A stretch of DNA of 5,898 bases, taken from contig JAEWOM010000249.1 in the NCBI GenBank assembly GCA_023399675.1, positions 1-5,898 on the forward strand, in the 5' to 3' direction. The notes below the pieces were generated by a model. It saw nothing but the letters and a program-made list of their open reading frames with translations. It had not been told where the DNA came from and searched no databases. Position numbers and translations under genes: made by a program. The DNA is from Bacteroidota bacterium (GTDB taxonomy: Bacteria > Bacteroidota > Bacteroidia > Flavobacteriales > Weeksellaceae). Shown here piece after piece: positions 1 to 5,884 of this stretch. How positions within the stretch are numbered: the first letter of the stretch is position 1; every line of letters starts with the position of its first letter.

Positions 1-168
1 GGTCCCTGAAACCGGTGTCGGAACATCAGAATCCACTTTGTCTGTTGCAATTTCCACAACGGAATCATCTTCCTTCACCTGGTCGCCTTCGTTGAAAAGC
101 CAGCTGATAATTGTGGCCTCCATCACACCTTCGCCCATTGAGGGAAGTAATAGTTTATATTCTGCCAT
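1..168 (-). CDS. 2-oxo acid dehydrogenase E2 subunit (dihydrolipoamide acyltransferase), N-terminal fragment
   Basis: Partial gene: 56 codons from the ATG at 168 to the left edge, with no stop. The translation begins MAEYKLLLPSMGEGV and is a lipoyl (biotinyl/lipoyl-attachment) domain. The motif EIATDKVDSDVP (residues 39-50) places the lipoylated lysine at K44, in the hairpin typical of the family, and a PVSG strand follows. E2 subunits carry acyl groups on this swinging lipoamide between E1 and E3 in the pyruvate, 2-oxoglutarate or branched-chain dehydrogenase complexes. The lipoyl domain alone does not decide which substrate is used, and the catalytic core lies outside the window. The TDKVDSDVP wording resembles branched-chain/pyruvate-type E2 proteins of Flavobacteriia, which is only a recollection. 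The start is supported by a -7 box 19 bases upstream. No Shine-Dalgarno sequence is seen. Confidence 0.93.
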   Translation of the reverse strand, partial: MAEYKLLLPSMGEGVMEATIISWLFNEGDQVKEDDSVVEIATDKVDSDVPTPVSGT

Positions 169-187
169 TTCTAAATTTTGATTTTCG

Positions 188-195
188 CAAAGATA
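188..195 (-). promoter_or_regulatory. Bacteroidota -7 promoter box for the E2 gene
   Basis: On the minus strand this reads TATCTTTG, an exact match to the Bacteroidota -7 consensus TAnnTTTG, 19 bases before the E2 ATG. No good -33 TTTG is visible 17-23 bases further upstream. The assignment therefore rests on the -7 box and its spacing, which match those of other genes in the window. Confidence 0.6.
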
Positions 196-199
196 AAAT

Positions 200-336
200 T
201 TATTTCGCATTTAATACGCTGATTTCCTCACGTGTAATCGGCACAAAATGCTAAAAATATGGTAGGTACCCGCTTTATTTTTTTCGGATAATTCGCCAGT
301 CGCAGTATACTTTTCCGGAATCGATAAATACAATAG
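200..336 (-). other. Intergenic stretch with possible decayed coding remnant
   Basis: Directly after the TAA of the DUF62 gene, the same frame stays open for 42 codons (336 to 214) until a TAA at 211-213. Part of it reads GELSEKNKAGTYHIF, which looks protein-like. A second frame (244 to 200) reads VPITREEISVLNAK and then a stop. A single frameshift near 245-255 would join the two into one plausible C-terminal tail. There is no convincing start codon or promoter, and I recognise no family. It may be a degraded gene end or chance open sequence in noncoding DNA. The interval also holds several short perfect palindromes: CACGTG at 229, GGTACC at 265, AGTATACT at 304 and TTCCGGAA at 313. No terminator with a T-tract is visible. 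Confidence 0.2.
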
Positions 337-1167
337 TTACCCTTTGTTTTCGAACTCGATGTAGATTTTTTCACCCACCTTCAAACCGAACAGCGATTTG
401 GCTCCGTTTTCTAAACTTCCTTTGTATATGGTGAGTTCCAGCAGGCCGTTGTCGTTAAAGATGGCTGCAGGTTTGCCGTGAAAAGTGTTTTCATCGTCCC
501 AGCTGGTAACCACTTCACTGTGCGACCGGTATATTTTGGATAGCGCAAGATTGCGGAATTTAATGGTGAAGCTGTCGAAATTTGCCTGATTCTGCTCGAA
601 AAGTCGGTACGGAATATTGGAAACGATGTTTCCGAAATTATCGATGTAAATTACTTCTCCGAAAATCAAATCATCCTTGGAACCCGCTTTCGGACTTGAA
701 AGCAGCTTAGCGGTTTTCACTTTTCTTCCGATTACTTCCGGAAGTCCGCCATTTTGCAGATGTACCGCCGCCTGCGCAAAAATATCGGTTGCCGTGAAGC
801 CTATCTGATCATCGAAACGGTTGGTATAGGTGACTTCCCAAACACCTTCCGGCTTTATTTCTGAAAAAATAAGACTCAGAACTCCGTTATCGGCGCTGAT
901 AAAAAAATGACCGTCGAATTTAAAAATCAGATTTCTGCGCTCTTTATGATAGAAAGAATCGACGCAGATAACGTGGATGCTGCCTTTCGGGAAAAAGCGG
1001 TAGGCATTTTTTACGATGTATGAAGTCTGCAGAAGATTATATACCTGAATTTCATGTGTTACATCAACCATTTTCGCTTCAGGATTCAGGTTGAGGATGG
1101 TTCCTTTGATTGCCGCTACGCGGTAATCGGTTATTCCGTAATCTGAAGTGAGGGTAATGATGGGCAT
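337..1167 (-). CDS. SAM hydroxide adenosyltransferase (DUF62) family protein, divergent
   Basis: A 276-residue protein, about the usual length for the DUF62 family, often auto-labelled SAM-dependent chlorinase/fluorinase. Characterised members split S-adenosylmethionine into adenosine and methionine using hydroxide. The N-terminal domain shows TLTSDYG (5-11), VDVTHEI (34-40), GSIHVICVD (62-70) and SADNGVLSL (91-99). The C-terminal domain shows GEVIYIDNFGNIVSN, the usual start of the SAM-binding beta barrel. The Asp-Arg-His triad of the archaeal enzyme (D68, R75, H127 in PH0463, from memory) aligns to D70 and R77. The His motif TFHGRDIF reads GFTATDIF (123-130), so threonine replaces histidine. 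The glycine-rich VDPGVG is also changed, to VDSFYH. The fold is therefore clear but hydroxide-adenosyltransferase activity is uncertain. The gene is divergent from phoH, with its own -7 box 22 bases before the ATG. Confidence 0.88.
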   Translation of the reverse strand: MPIITLTSDYGITDYRVAAIKGTILNLNPEAKMVDVTHEIQVYNLLQTSYIVKNAYRFFPKGSIHVICVDSFYHKERRNLIFKFDGHFFISADNGVLSLIFSEIKPEGVWEVTYTNRFDDQIGFTATDIFAQAAVHLQNGGLPEVIGRKVKTAKLLSSPKAGSKDDLIFGEVIYIDNFGNIVSNIPYRLFEQNQANFDSFTIKFRNLALSKIYRSHSEVVTSWDDENTFHGKPAAIFNDNGLLELTIYKGSLENGAKSLFGLKVGEKIYIEFENKG

Positions 1168-1189
1168 TTCCGAAGCAAATGATGGCCTG

Positions 1190-1219
1190 CAAAATTAGCG
1201 GAAAATATCAACTTTTCCG
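1190..1219 (-). promoter_or_regulatory. Promoter of the DUF62 gene, with inverted repeat in the spacer
   Basis: The minus strand has TAATTTTG (1197 to 1190), an exact TAnnTTTG -7 box, 22 bases before the ATG at 1167. A one-mismatch -33 element, TTCG, lies at 1221-1218, giving a 20-base spacer. The spacer contains a perfect 7-bp inverted repeat, CGGAAAA (1199-1205) and TTTTCCG (1213-1219), separated by 7 bases. This position would suit an operator, but no regulator is known for it. Confidence 0.55.
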
Positions 1220-1262
1220 AAGAATGTGGAAAATTAATAGGTCGGTTTCGGGAAATAAACCC

Positions 1263-1284
1263 TATTTTTAAAATTCTAAATTTA
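1263..1284 (+). promoter_or_regulatory. Candidate phoH promoter -7 region (weak)
   Basis: Two near-matches to TAnnTTTG lie in the AT-rich leader of phoH: TATTTTTA at 1263-1270 and TAAATTTA at 1277-1284. Both end in A instead of G, and neither has a TTTG at a good -33 distance. The second is 16 bases before the ATG. No Shine-Dalgarno sequence precedes the start. I cannot choose between the two. Confidence 0.3.
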
Positions 1285-1300
1285 TAATTCTGATAACTGA

Positions 1301-2260
1301 ATGTTCGAACTGACTTACGATATACAAGGAATTGATACCAAAAATTTCTACGGGGTTAATAATCAATATTTCAATCTTATAAAATCAACGTTTCCGACAC
1401 TTAAAATTACTGGTCGCGATACCTATGTTTTTGCCATGGGCAATCAGGAAGCATTGGATATACTGAAGCAGAAACTGGACGATATCGTAAGTTTCATCAA
1501 CCGGCATAATTCTATTACGTTAAAAGATGTGGAGAATATTCTCAACATCAAAGACGAATCCGAAAAGTATCTTGTTTTCGATCAGGATATTATTGTAAAA
1601 GGTGTAAACGGAAAAATAATCAAGGCAAAAACCACCAACCTTAAAAAGCTGGTGCGTGAAGTTGATAAAAAGGACATGGTCTTTGCCATCGGTCCGGCCG
1701 GAACCGGGAAAACCTATACATCGGTGGCGCTTGCGGCGCGTGCGCTTCGCGATAAAGAAGTGAAAAGAATCATTCTGACGAGACCTGCTGTGGAAGCCGG
1801 CGAAAGTCTCGGTTTTTTGCCCGGAGATTTGAAAGAGAAGATGGATCCGTATCTGCAGCCGTTATATGATGCGCTTCGCGATATGATTCCGCACGAAAAA
1901 CTGGAAGGATTTATCGAGAAAAAAGTGATTGAAGTGGCTCCGCTCGCTTTTATGAGAGGGCGAACCCTTGATGAAGCGTTTGTTATTCTGGATGAAGCTC
2001 AAAATACGACGCATTCGCAGATGAAAATGTTCCTTACGAGAATGGGCATGAATGCTAAATTCATCATTACCGGTGATCCGAGCCAGGTCGATTTGCCACT
2101 GAAACAGAAATCCGGTCTCAGAGAAGCCATGCGAATTCTGAAAGATGTTCCGGAGATTGGTTTTGTGCACCTTACGGAGGAAGATGTGGTACGGCATCCG
2201 GTTGTAAGGAAGATTATTCACGCCTATGCAACGGAAGAGAAAAAGCATCAGAACGACTGA
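1301..2260 (+). CDS. phoH: PhoH family ATPase (PhoH/YbeZ type)
   Basis: A 319-residue cytoplasmic P-loop ATPase. The Walker A motif is GPAGTGKT (131-138) and Walker B is VILDEAQ (228-234). ITGDPSQVDLP (256-266) acts as the sensor-like motif following Walker B. LTRPAVEAGESLGFLPGD (169-186) and FMRGRTLD (217-224) are PhoH signature blocks. The catalytic domain spans roughly 105-315. Residues 1-100 form the N-terminal extension typical of bacterial PhoH/YbeZ proteins. Family members are thought to be RNA-associated ATPases or helicases linked to ribosome and RNA metabolism, and E. coli PhoH was first noted as phosphate-starvation induced. The physiological role here is not shown by the sequence. 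No ybeY neighbour is present, unlike many proteobacterial loci. The gene is divergent from the DUF62 gene and probably monocistronic, since dedA has its own promoter. All key motifs are intact. Confidence 0.95.
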   Translation: MFELTYDIQGIDTKNFYGVNNQYFNLIKSTFPTLKITGRDTYVFAMGNQEALDILKQKLDDIVSFINRHNSITLKDVENILNIKDESEKYLVFDQDIIVKGVNGKIIKAKTTNLKKLVREVDKKDMVFAIGPAGTGKTYTSVALAARALRDKEVKRIILTRPAVEAGESLGFLPGDLKEKMDPYLQPLYDALRDMIPHEKLEGFIEKKVIEVAPLAFMRGRTLDEAFVILDEAQNTTHSQMKMFLTRMGMNAKFIITGDPSQVDLPLKQKSGLREAMRILKDVPEIGFVHLTEEDVVRHPVVRKIIHAYATEEKKHQND

Positions 2261-2323
2261 TTAACTGCAGCGGCATAAACGGAAAATGACGAGGCTGATT
2301 TTCCGAAAATTTGTCGCTGTTAA
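2261..2323. repeat. Nested inverted repeats downstream of phoH (possible terminator or structured 3' end)
   Basis: Immediately after the phoH stop lies a perfect 8-bp stem, CGGAAAAT (2280-2287) with ATTTTCCG (2298-2305), enclosing a 10-base loop. It is nested inside a second stem, CAGCG (2268-2272) with CGCTG (2315-2319), which continues into TTAA (2261-2264) with TTAA (2320-2323) across a 3-base bulge. No T-tract follows the inner stem (the next bases are AAAATTTG). It is therefore not a classical intrinsic terminator, but it could act as a 3'-end structure for phoH mRNA. Confidence 0.5.
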
Positions 2324-2337
2324 ACTTTATTAAATTC

Positions 2338-2368
2338 TTTCGATACCTACCTTTTTAGCCTATTTTTG
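2338..2368 (+). promoter_or_regulatory. Promoter of the dedA-family gene
   Basis: TATTTTTG at 2361-2368 matches the Bacteroidota -7 consensus TAnnTTTG exactly and is 18 bases before the ATG at 2387. TTTC at 2338-2341 is a one-mismatch -33 box with a 19-base spacer, the favoured distance. This indicates transcription independent of phoH with a leader of roughly a dozen bases. Confidence 0.7.
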
Positions 2369-2386
2369 CGAAACTAAATTTCTTAA

Positions 2387-3088
2387 ATGGAGCACTTTGA
2401 AAGCTGGAAAGATTTACTGAATCCGGAGTTCTATATCAGATTAGGAGGCTTTTGGCTTGTTCTGTTCATTATTTTTGCTGAAACAGGGCTTTTCGTAGGG
2501 TTTTTCCTTCCCGGCGACAGTCTGCTTTTCATCAGCGGAATTTATTCAGTAGAACTTATCAAAGAAACTTTTGGTTCAACCGGAAGCGATTTGCTCGATA
2601 CCACCGTTCTTTCCTTTGCTGTTGCTCTTGCTGCCATTATCGGTAATGAAGTCGGCTATTTTTTCGGGCGTAAAGCAGGACCGAGTCTGTACAAAAGACC
2701 CGACAGCCTGTTTTTCAAAAAAAAATATCTGTACCAGGCAAATGAGTTCTTTCAAAAACACGGAAGTCTTGCCGTAATAATGGCAAGGTTTCTTCCGATT
2801 GTGCGCACGTTTCTTCCCATTGTTGCGGGCATCGTGAAAATGGACAAAAACAAGTTCCTGCGCGATAACATTGTCGGCGGTCTGCTTTGGTCTTTTTCAC
2901 TGATTTTTGCAGGTCATTATCTGGATAAAATGTTTATCGAAAAGTTCGGAATCGATCTGAAAGAACACCTGGAATACATTATCCTGATACTCGTACTGTT
3001 TACTACGCTGCCTGTAATTCTGAAAATAATTTTCGGAAAGGTAAGCGAACACCACCACGAGCACCACGACCATCCGGAAGGGCATTAA
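2387..3088 (+). CDS. DedA family inner-membrane protein with histidine-rich C-terminus
   Basis: A 233-residue polytopic membrane protein of the DedA (SNARE-associated/VTT) family. Hydrophobic segments lie around 20-40, 73-93, 133-140, 161-176 and 197-217. Family landmarks are E32 in FAETG, FLPGD (40-44), FGRKAG (93-98) and ARFLPIVRTFLPIVAG (123-138). The last contains the paired arginines R124 and R130. The acidic (E32, D44) and arginine residues correspond to those essential in E. coli YqjA/YghB. DedA proteins support membrane-potential and envelope homeostasis, and several are implicated in moving undecaprenyl phosphate or phospholipids across the membrane. The substrate here cannot be told from sequence. 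The protein ends with HHHEHHDHPEGH (222-233), a possible metal-binding tail. The start is fixed by the promoter 18 bases upstream. The gene converges on the alpha/beta hydrolase with a 5-base gap. Confidence 0.92.
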   Translation: MEHFESWKDLLNPEFYIRLGGFWLVLFIIFAETGLFVGFFLPGDSLLFISGIYSVELIKETFGSTGSDLLDTTVLSFAVALAAIIGNEVGYFFGRKAGPSLYKRPDSLFFKKKYLYQANEFFQKHGSLAVIMARFLPIVRTFLPIVAGIVKMDKNKFLRDNIVGGLLWSFSLIFAGHYLDKMFIEKFGIDLKEHLEYIILILVLFTTLPVILKIIFGKVSEHHHEHHDHPEGH

Positions 3089-3093
3089 TTCCT

Positions 3094-3966
3094 TTAATTT
3101 TCTTTTATCCAGTCCGTAATTTCGGGGAGGATGATGCTGTCGCGTTTCTTCTTACTGAAAAAGCGCGGTGTATGACCGGTATTTTTCATGTAAATGAACT
3201 TATGCGGGATATTGTTGGCTGTGAGCACACTGTCGAGTTTTATTCCCTGTTTTCTGTTCACCATAAAATCGGTATCGCCCTGAAAGATCAGCGTAGGTAC
3301 CGAACTGACATTCGCAAGCGGACTCGCTTCCATGAATTTCTCCGAAAGATTTTTTCTGTTGAATTTTTCACCAACCACATCCTCAAAAGTAGGAGAGGCG
3401 TAAATAGAATACATTGATTTCAGAAAATCATCGGTATAAAAATCGGTCGGACTGCTCATCGAAATGATTTTCCTGATCTGTTCGGGATTTTTGTATCCAT
3501 AAAGCAGCGCAAGATGTCCACCTGCACTTTCTCCGAGAATGATATAATTGTCGGGCAACAGATTTGCGCGTTCAGTAATACCGTTAAATGCAGTAATCGC
3601 CGAAGCGATGTCCTGTAACTGGTGGTGGTAACGGATATTCTGTTTATTGCTCACCAGTCTGTAATTGATGTTTACCGTGGGAATATCCTGCTGATGCAGA
3701 TGGTTTTGAATCATGAGCATATGCTCTTTAGTACCGTATTTCCATGACCCGCCGTGTACAATCAGCACAACGGGTGTTTCACGCGCATAATGTGCAGGTA
3801 AAAATACATCCATGCGCTGCTTTTTATGGGCGCCGTAGCTCAGGTCGAATATTTTTTGTTCGTTCTCTTTTCCGACCCAAATTCTGTATTTCGAATTGCA
3901 GGATGTAAGCAAAATGGAAAGGGCTGGCAGCAGCAAAAGACGGACAGCGTTACTTTTTAATGTCAT
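3094..3966 (-). CDS. Predicted lipoprotein alpha/beta hydrolase (esterase/lipase-like)
   Basis: A 290-residue alpha/beta-hydrolase with a lipoprotein signal. The N-terminus has basic residues, a hydrophobic core (10-20) and the lipobox LTSC, so C23 would be lipidated and the mature enzyme anchored in the envelope. The sequence after the cysteine (CNSKYR) lacks the acidic export signal of Bacteroidota surface lipoproteins, which suggests a periplasmic side. Motifs in order are: oxyanion-hole HGGSW (71-75), NYRLVS (101-106), nucleophile elbow GESAGG with S147, acid QGDTDF with D233 (D231 possible), and TGHTPRF with catalytic H265. The full triad is present. The HGG plus GxSxG layout matches esterase/carboxylesterase-like members. 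Substrate is unknown; polysaccharide O-esters or peptide esters are possible but not shown. The gene follows the dnaJ terminator, and its start is only 21 bases beyond the hairpin region. Confidence 0.9.
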   Translation of the reverse strand: MTLKSNAVRLLLLPALSILLTSCNSKYRIWVGKENEQKIFDLSYGAHKKQRMDVFLPAHYARETPVVLIVHGGSWKYGTKEHMLMIQNHLHQQDIPTVNINYRLVSNKQNIRYHHQLQDIASAITAFNGITERANLLPDNYIILGESAGGHLALLYGYKNPEQIRKIISMSSPTDFYTDDFLKSMYSIYASPTFEDVVGEKFNRKNLSEKFMEASPLANVSSVPTLIFQGDTDFMVNRKQGIKLDSVLTANNIPHKFIYMKNTGHTPRFFSKKKRDSIILPEITDWIKEN

Positions 3967-3987
3967 AAATGTGATCGGTATGATTAC

Positions 3988-4016
3988 AAAAAAGAGGCCT
4001 GTTTGAAGCCTCTTTT
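3988..4016 (-). terminator. Rho-independent terminator of grpE-dnaJ
   Basis: A perfect 9-bp stem, AAAAGAGGC (3990-3998) with GCCTCTTTT (4008-4016), encloses a 9-base loop. Read on the minus strand it ends in a run of six T (3993 to 3988), giving a textbook intrinsic terminator about 20 bases after the dnaJ stop. The A/T arms are symmetrical, so weak termination of plus-strand transcription is also possible. Confidence 0.85.
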
Positions 4017-4037
4017 GTTGATTTTTATCATTTTTTT

Positions 4038-5162
4038 CTAACTGAACAGGTCTTTTACCTTGTCGAAAAATGTTTTCTCTTTTCCGGAAGGCTGTGCGAC
4101 CATGTTGGCGTCTTCAAGCTGCTTTTCGAAGAAGTCGCGCTGTTCGGCCGACAGATTTTGCGGCGTCCAGACATTTATGTGTACAAACATGTCGCCTTTG
4201 CCATAACTGTCGATACTTGGCAGGCCTTTTCCGGCGAGTCTCAGAATTTTGCCGGATTGGGTTCCTGCATCTACTTTTAATTTAACTTTTCCGCCTACAG
4301 TTCCTATTTCGCGCTGTGTTCCCAATGCTGCTTCAGCGAAAGAAATGTACAGTTCCTGGTGAAGATTGTCGCCTTCACGCTTGATTACTTTGTCCTCTTC
4401 CTCTTCCACAACCACCAGTAAATCGCCCGGAGTTCCCCCAAATGGAGCGTCATTTCCTTTCCCGCGTACATTCAACTGAATACCGTCTCTCGCACCTGCA
4501 GGAATATTGATCGTTACCTCTTCTTCAGAACGGATCAGACCCTGATCATTGGCTCCGGAAGGAATTTTATCAGCAACTTTTCCGATTCCCTGGCAGGTTC
4601 CGCAGGTAGCCTGTGTCTGCATCTGGCCAAACATGGTGTTCATCACTTTTACCTGAACGCCTGCGCCGTTACAGGTGGTACAGGTTTTTGAGGTCGCACC
4701 TTCAGCGGTTTTCATTTTCTTAACCTTGATGGTTTTTTGGGTGCCGTTCACCATTTCTTCAAGGTTTAATTTAATGCGAACACGAAGGTTGGATCCCCGA
4801 ACCTGCTGTGTTCTGGCGCCACCGAAACCACCGAATCCGCCGCCGAACTGTCCGCCAAAGATATCGCCGAACTGTGCGAAGATATCTTCCATGCTCATGC
4901 CGCCACCGAAACCGCTGCCTCCAAAGCCGCCTGCGCCACCAAGTCCGGCATGACCAAACTGATCATAGCGTGCTTTTTTGTCTGCGTCGCTCAGTACCTC
5001 GTAAGCTTCTGCAGCTTCTTTGAATTTTTCTTCCGCAGCTGAATCACCCGGGTTTTTGTCAGGGTGGTATTTCAGTGCGAGTTTCCGGTATGCTTTTTTT
5101 ATTTCGTCGGCAGAAGCACTTTTGGATACTTCAAGCACTTCATAGTAATCTCTTTTAGACAT
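4038..5162 (-). CDS. dnaJ: Chaperone protein DnaJ (Hsp40), with reduced zinc-binding domain
   Basis: A 374-residue type-I-like J-protein, the co-chaperone that stimulates DnaK ATPase and delivers substrates. The J domain (about 3-70) contains the essential HPD (33-35) and ends in RYDQFG. A Gly/Phe-rich linker (71-115) contains [12 protein letters not shown]. The zinc domain has only two CxxCxGxG motifs, CTTCNGAG (161-168) and CGTCQGIG (187-194), where canonical DnaJ has four. The sites of the first and last motifs are occupied by [12 protein letters not shown] and by [11 protein letters not shown], with no cysteines. By position the survivors are motifs 2 and 3, which form zinc centre II in E. 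coli DnaJ, while centre I is gone. The C-terminal substrate-binding beta domains (about 200-350) are normal, with [15 protein letters not shown] and RLAGKGLPS. The gene lies 66 bases after grpE with no internal promoter and is followed by a terminator. Confidence 0.97.
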   Translation of the reverse strand: MSKRDYYEVLEVSKSASADEIKKAYRKLALKYHPDKNPGDSAAEEKFKEAAEAYEVLSDADKKARYDQFGHAGLGGAGGFGGSGFGGGMSMEDIFAQFGDIFGGQFGGGFGGFGGARTQQVRGSNLRVRIKLNLEEMVNGTQKTIKVKKMKTAEGATSKTCTTCNGAGVQVKVMNTMFGQMQTQATCGTCQGIGKVADKIPSGANDQGLIRSEEEVTINIPAGARDGIQLNVRGKGNDAPFGGTPGDLLVVVEEEEDKVIKREGDNLHQELYISFAEAALGTQREIGTVGGKVKLKVDAGTQSGKILRLAGKGLPSIDSYGKGDMFVHINVWTPQNLSAEQRDFFEKQLEDANMVAQPSGKEKTFFDKVKDLFS

Positions 5163-5228
5163 TTTCTTATTATTAAGGAGATAAGGACTCTGATATTTCT
5201 GCTATCTTATTTTTTACTCAGTTTGATT

Positions 5229-5768
5229 TTACTGGCCTGTAACAACCTTGGTAAATCTGATAACCTTATCATGTAATGTGTAGCCTGTCTCGATGACATC
5301 CACAATTTTTCCCCGCAGATCCTCTGTCGGTGCAGGAATTTGCGTTATTGCCTCATGCAGATCTACATTGAAATCATCACCGGCATTAACTTCTATCATT
5401 TTCAGTCCTTTCTCGAAAAGTTTGTTGCGGAATTTCTGATAAATAAGTTCCACGCCTCTCAGTTCGTCTTCATTTCCGGTTTTGGCGATTTCTTTCAGAG
5501 CACGTTCAAAGTCATCCAGAATCGCCAATAGCGAAATCATGATATCCTGATTGGCGTACTGAAAGAACTCCATTTTTTCTTTCGCCGTTCTTTTCTTGTA
5601 ATTTTCGAATTCAGCATACAGCCGGATGTATCGGTCTTTTTCTTCTGCCAATTGGTCCTCTGCATTTTTCTCTGTAGTCATATTTTCTGAATTTTCAGCA
5701 GTGTTTTCGCTGTTCACCGCTTCCTCATTCAGCATGTTTTCGTCGAATTTATCCTGATTTTCTGACAT
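5229..5768 (-). CDS. grpE: Nucleotide exchange factor GrpE
   Basis: A 179-residue protein starting MSENQDKFDEN. GrpE releases ADP from DnaK and so drives substrate release, acting as a dimer in the cytoplasm. Residues 1-40 are acidic and Asn/Glu-rich, presumably disordered. Residues 38-100 form the long dimerising coiled coil, including RLYAEFENYKKRTAKEK. A compact C-terminal beta domain (120-179) contains DLHEAITQIPAP and ends with the GrpE signature TGYTLHDKVIRFTKVVTG. An in-frame ATG at 5810 would add 14 residues (MAVILKIS...). I reject it because the promoter -7 box lies at 5796-5803, downstream of that codon, so the likely transcript would not include it. The gene is first in the grpE-dnaJ operon. 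dnaK is not adjacent. Confidence 0.96.
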   Translation of the reverse strand: MSENQDKFDENMLNEEAVNSENTAENSENMTTEKNAEDQLAEEKDRYIRLYAEFENYKKRTAKEKMEFFQYANQDIMISLLAILDDFERALKEIAKTGNEDELRGVELIYQKFRNKLFEKGLKMIEVNAGDDFNVDLHEAITQIPAPTEDLRGKIVDVIETGYTLHDKVIRFTKVVTGQ

Positions 5769-5795
5769 ATTTATTGGTTTAATTACACTGATTTT

Positions 5796-5828
5796 CAAAA
5801 TTACTGCCAAATAAGTATTGTGGACAAA
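5796..5828 (-). promoter_or_regulatory. Promoter of the grpE-dnaJ operon
   Basis: On the minus strand TTTG (5828 to 5825) and TAATTTTG (5803 to 5796) both match the Bacteroidota -33/-7 consensus exactly, with a 21-base spacer. The -7 box is 27 bases before the grpE ATG at 5768. No CIRCE inverted repeat is seen, so HrcA control is not indicated. This is the best promoter in the window and it fixes the grpE start. Confidence 0.8.
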
Positions 5829-5884
5829 AGGGCAGAGTTTGATTCTGAAAAGGGTAACGGAAGCAATCTAAATCTTGCAAAGGC

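Noticed and set aside
337..1167. Reading the DUF62 gene as a halogenase (chlorinase/fluorinase)
   Set aside because: Only the fold is shared. Nothing in the sequence supports halide use, no secondary-metabolite genes surround it, and the family default is hydroxide chemistry.
1862..2248. Long open frame on the minus strand inside phoH (128 codons)
   Set aside because: It lies wholly antisense to an intact PhoH catalytic domain. The translation is rich in His/Phe/Arg with no recognisable domain, and no promoter lies before it.
4675..4953. Proline-rich plus-strand frame opposite dnaJ (92 codons)
   Set aside because: The proline runs are the complement of the Gly/Phe-rich linker of DnaJ. Composition alone keeps the frame open.
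5064..5276. Plus-strand frame over the dnaJ 5' end and the grpE-dnaJ gap, with an AAGGAG at 5175-5180
   Set aside because: The Shine-Dalgarno-like AAGGAG has no suitably spaced start codon, this lineage rarely uses such sites, and the frame is antisense to the J domain.
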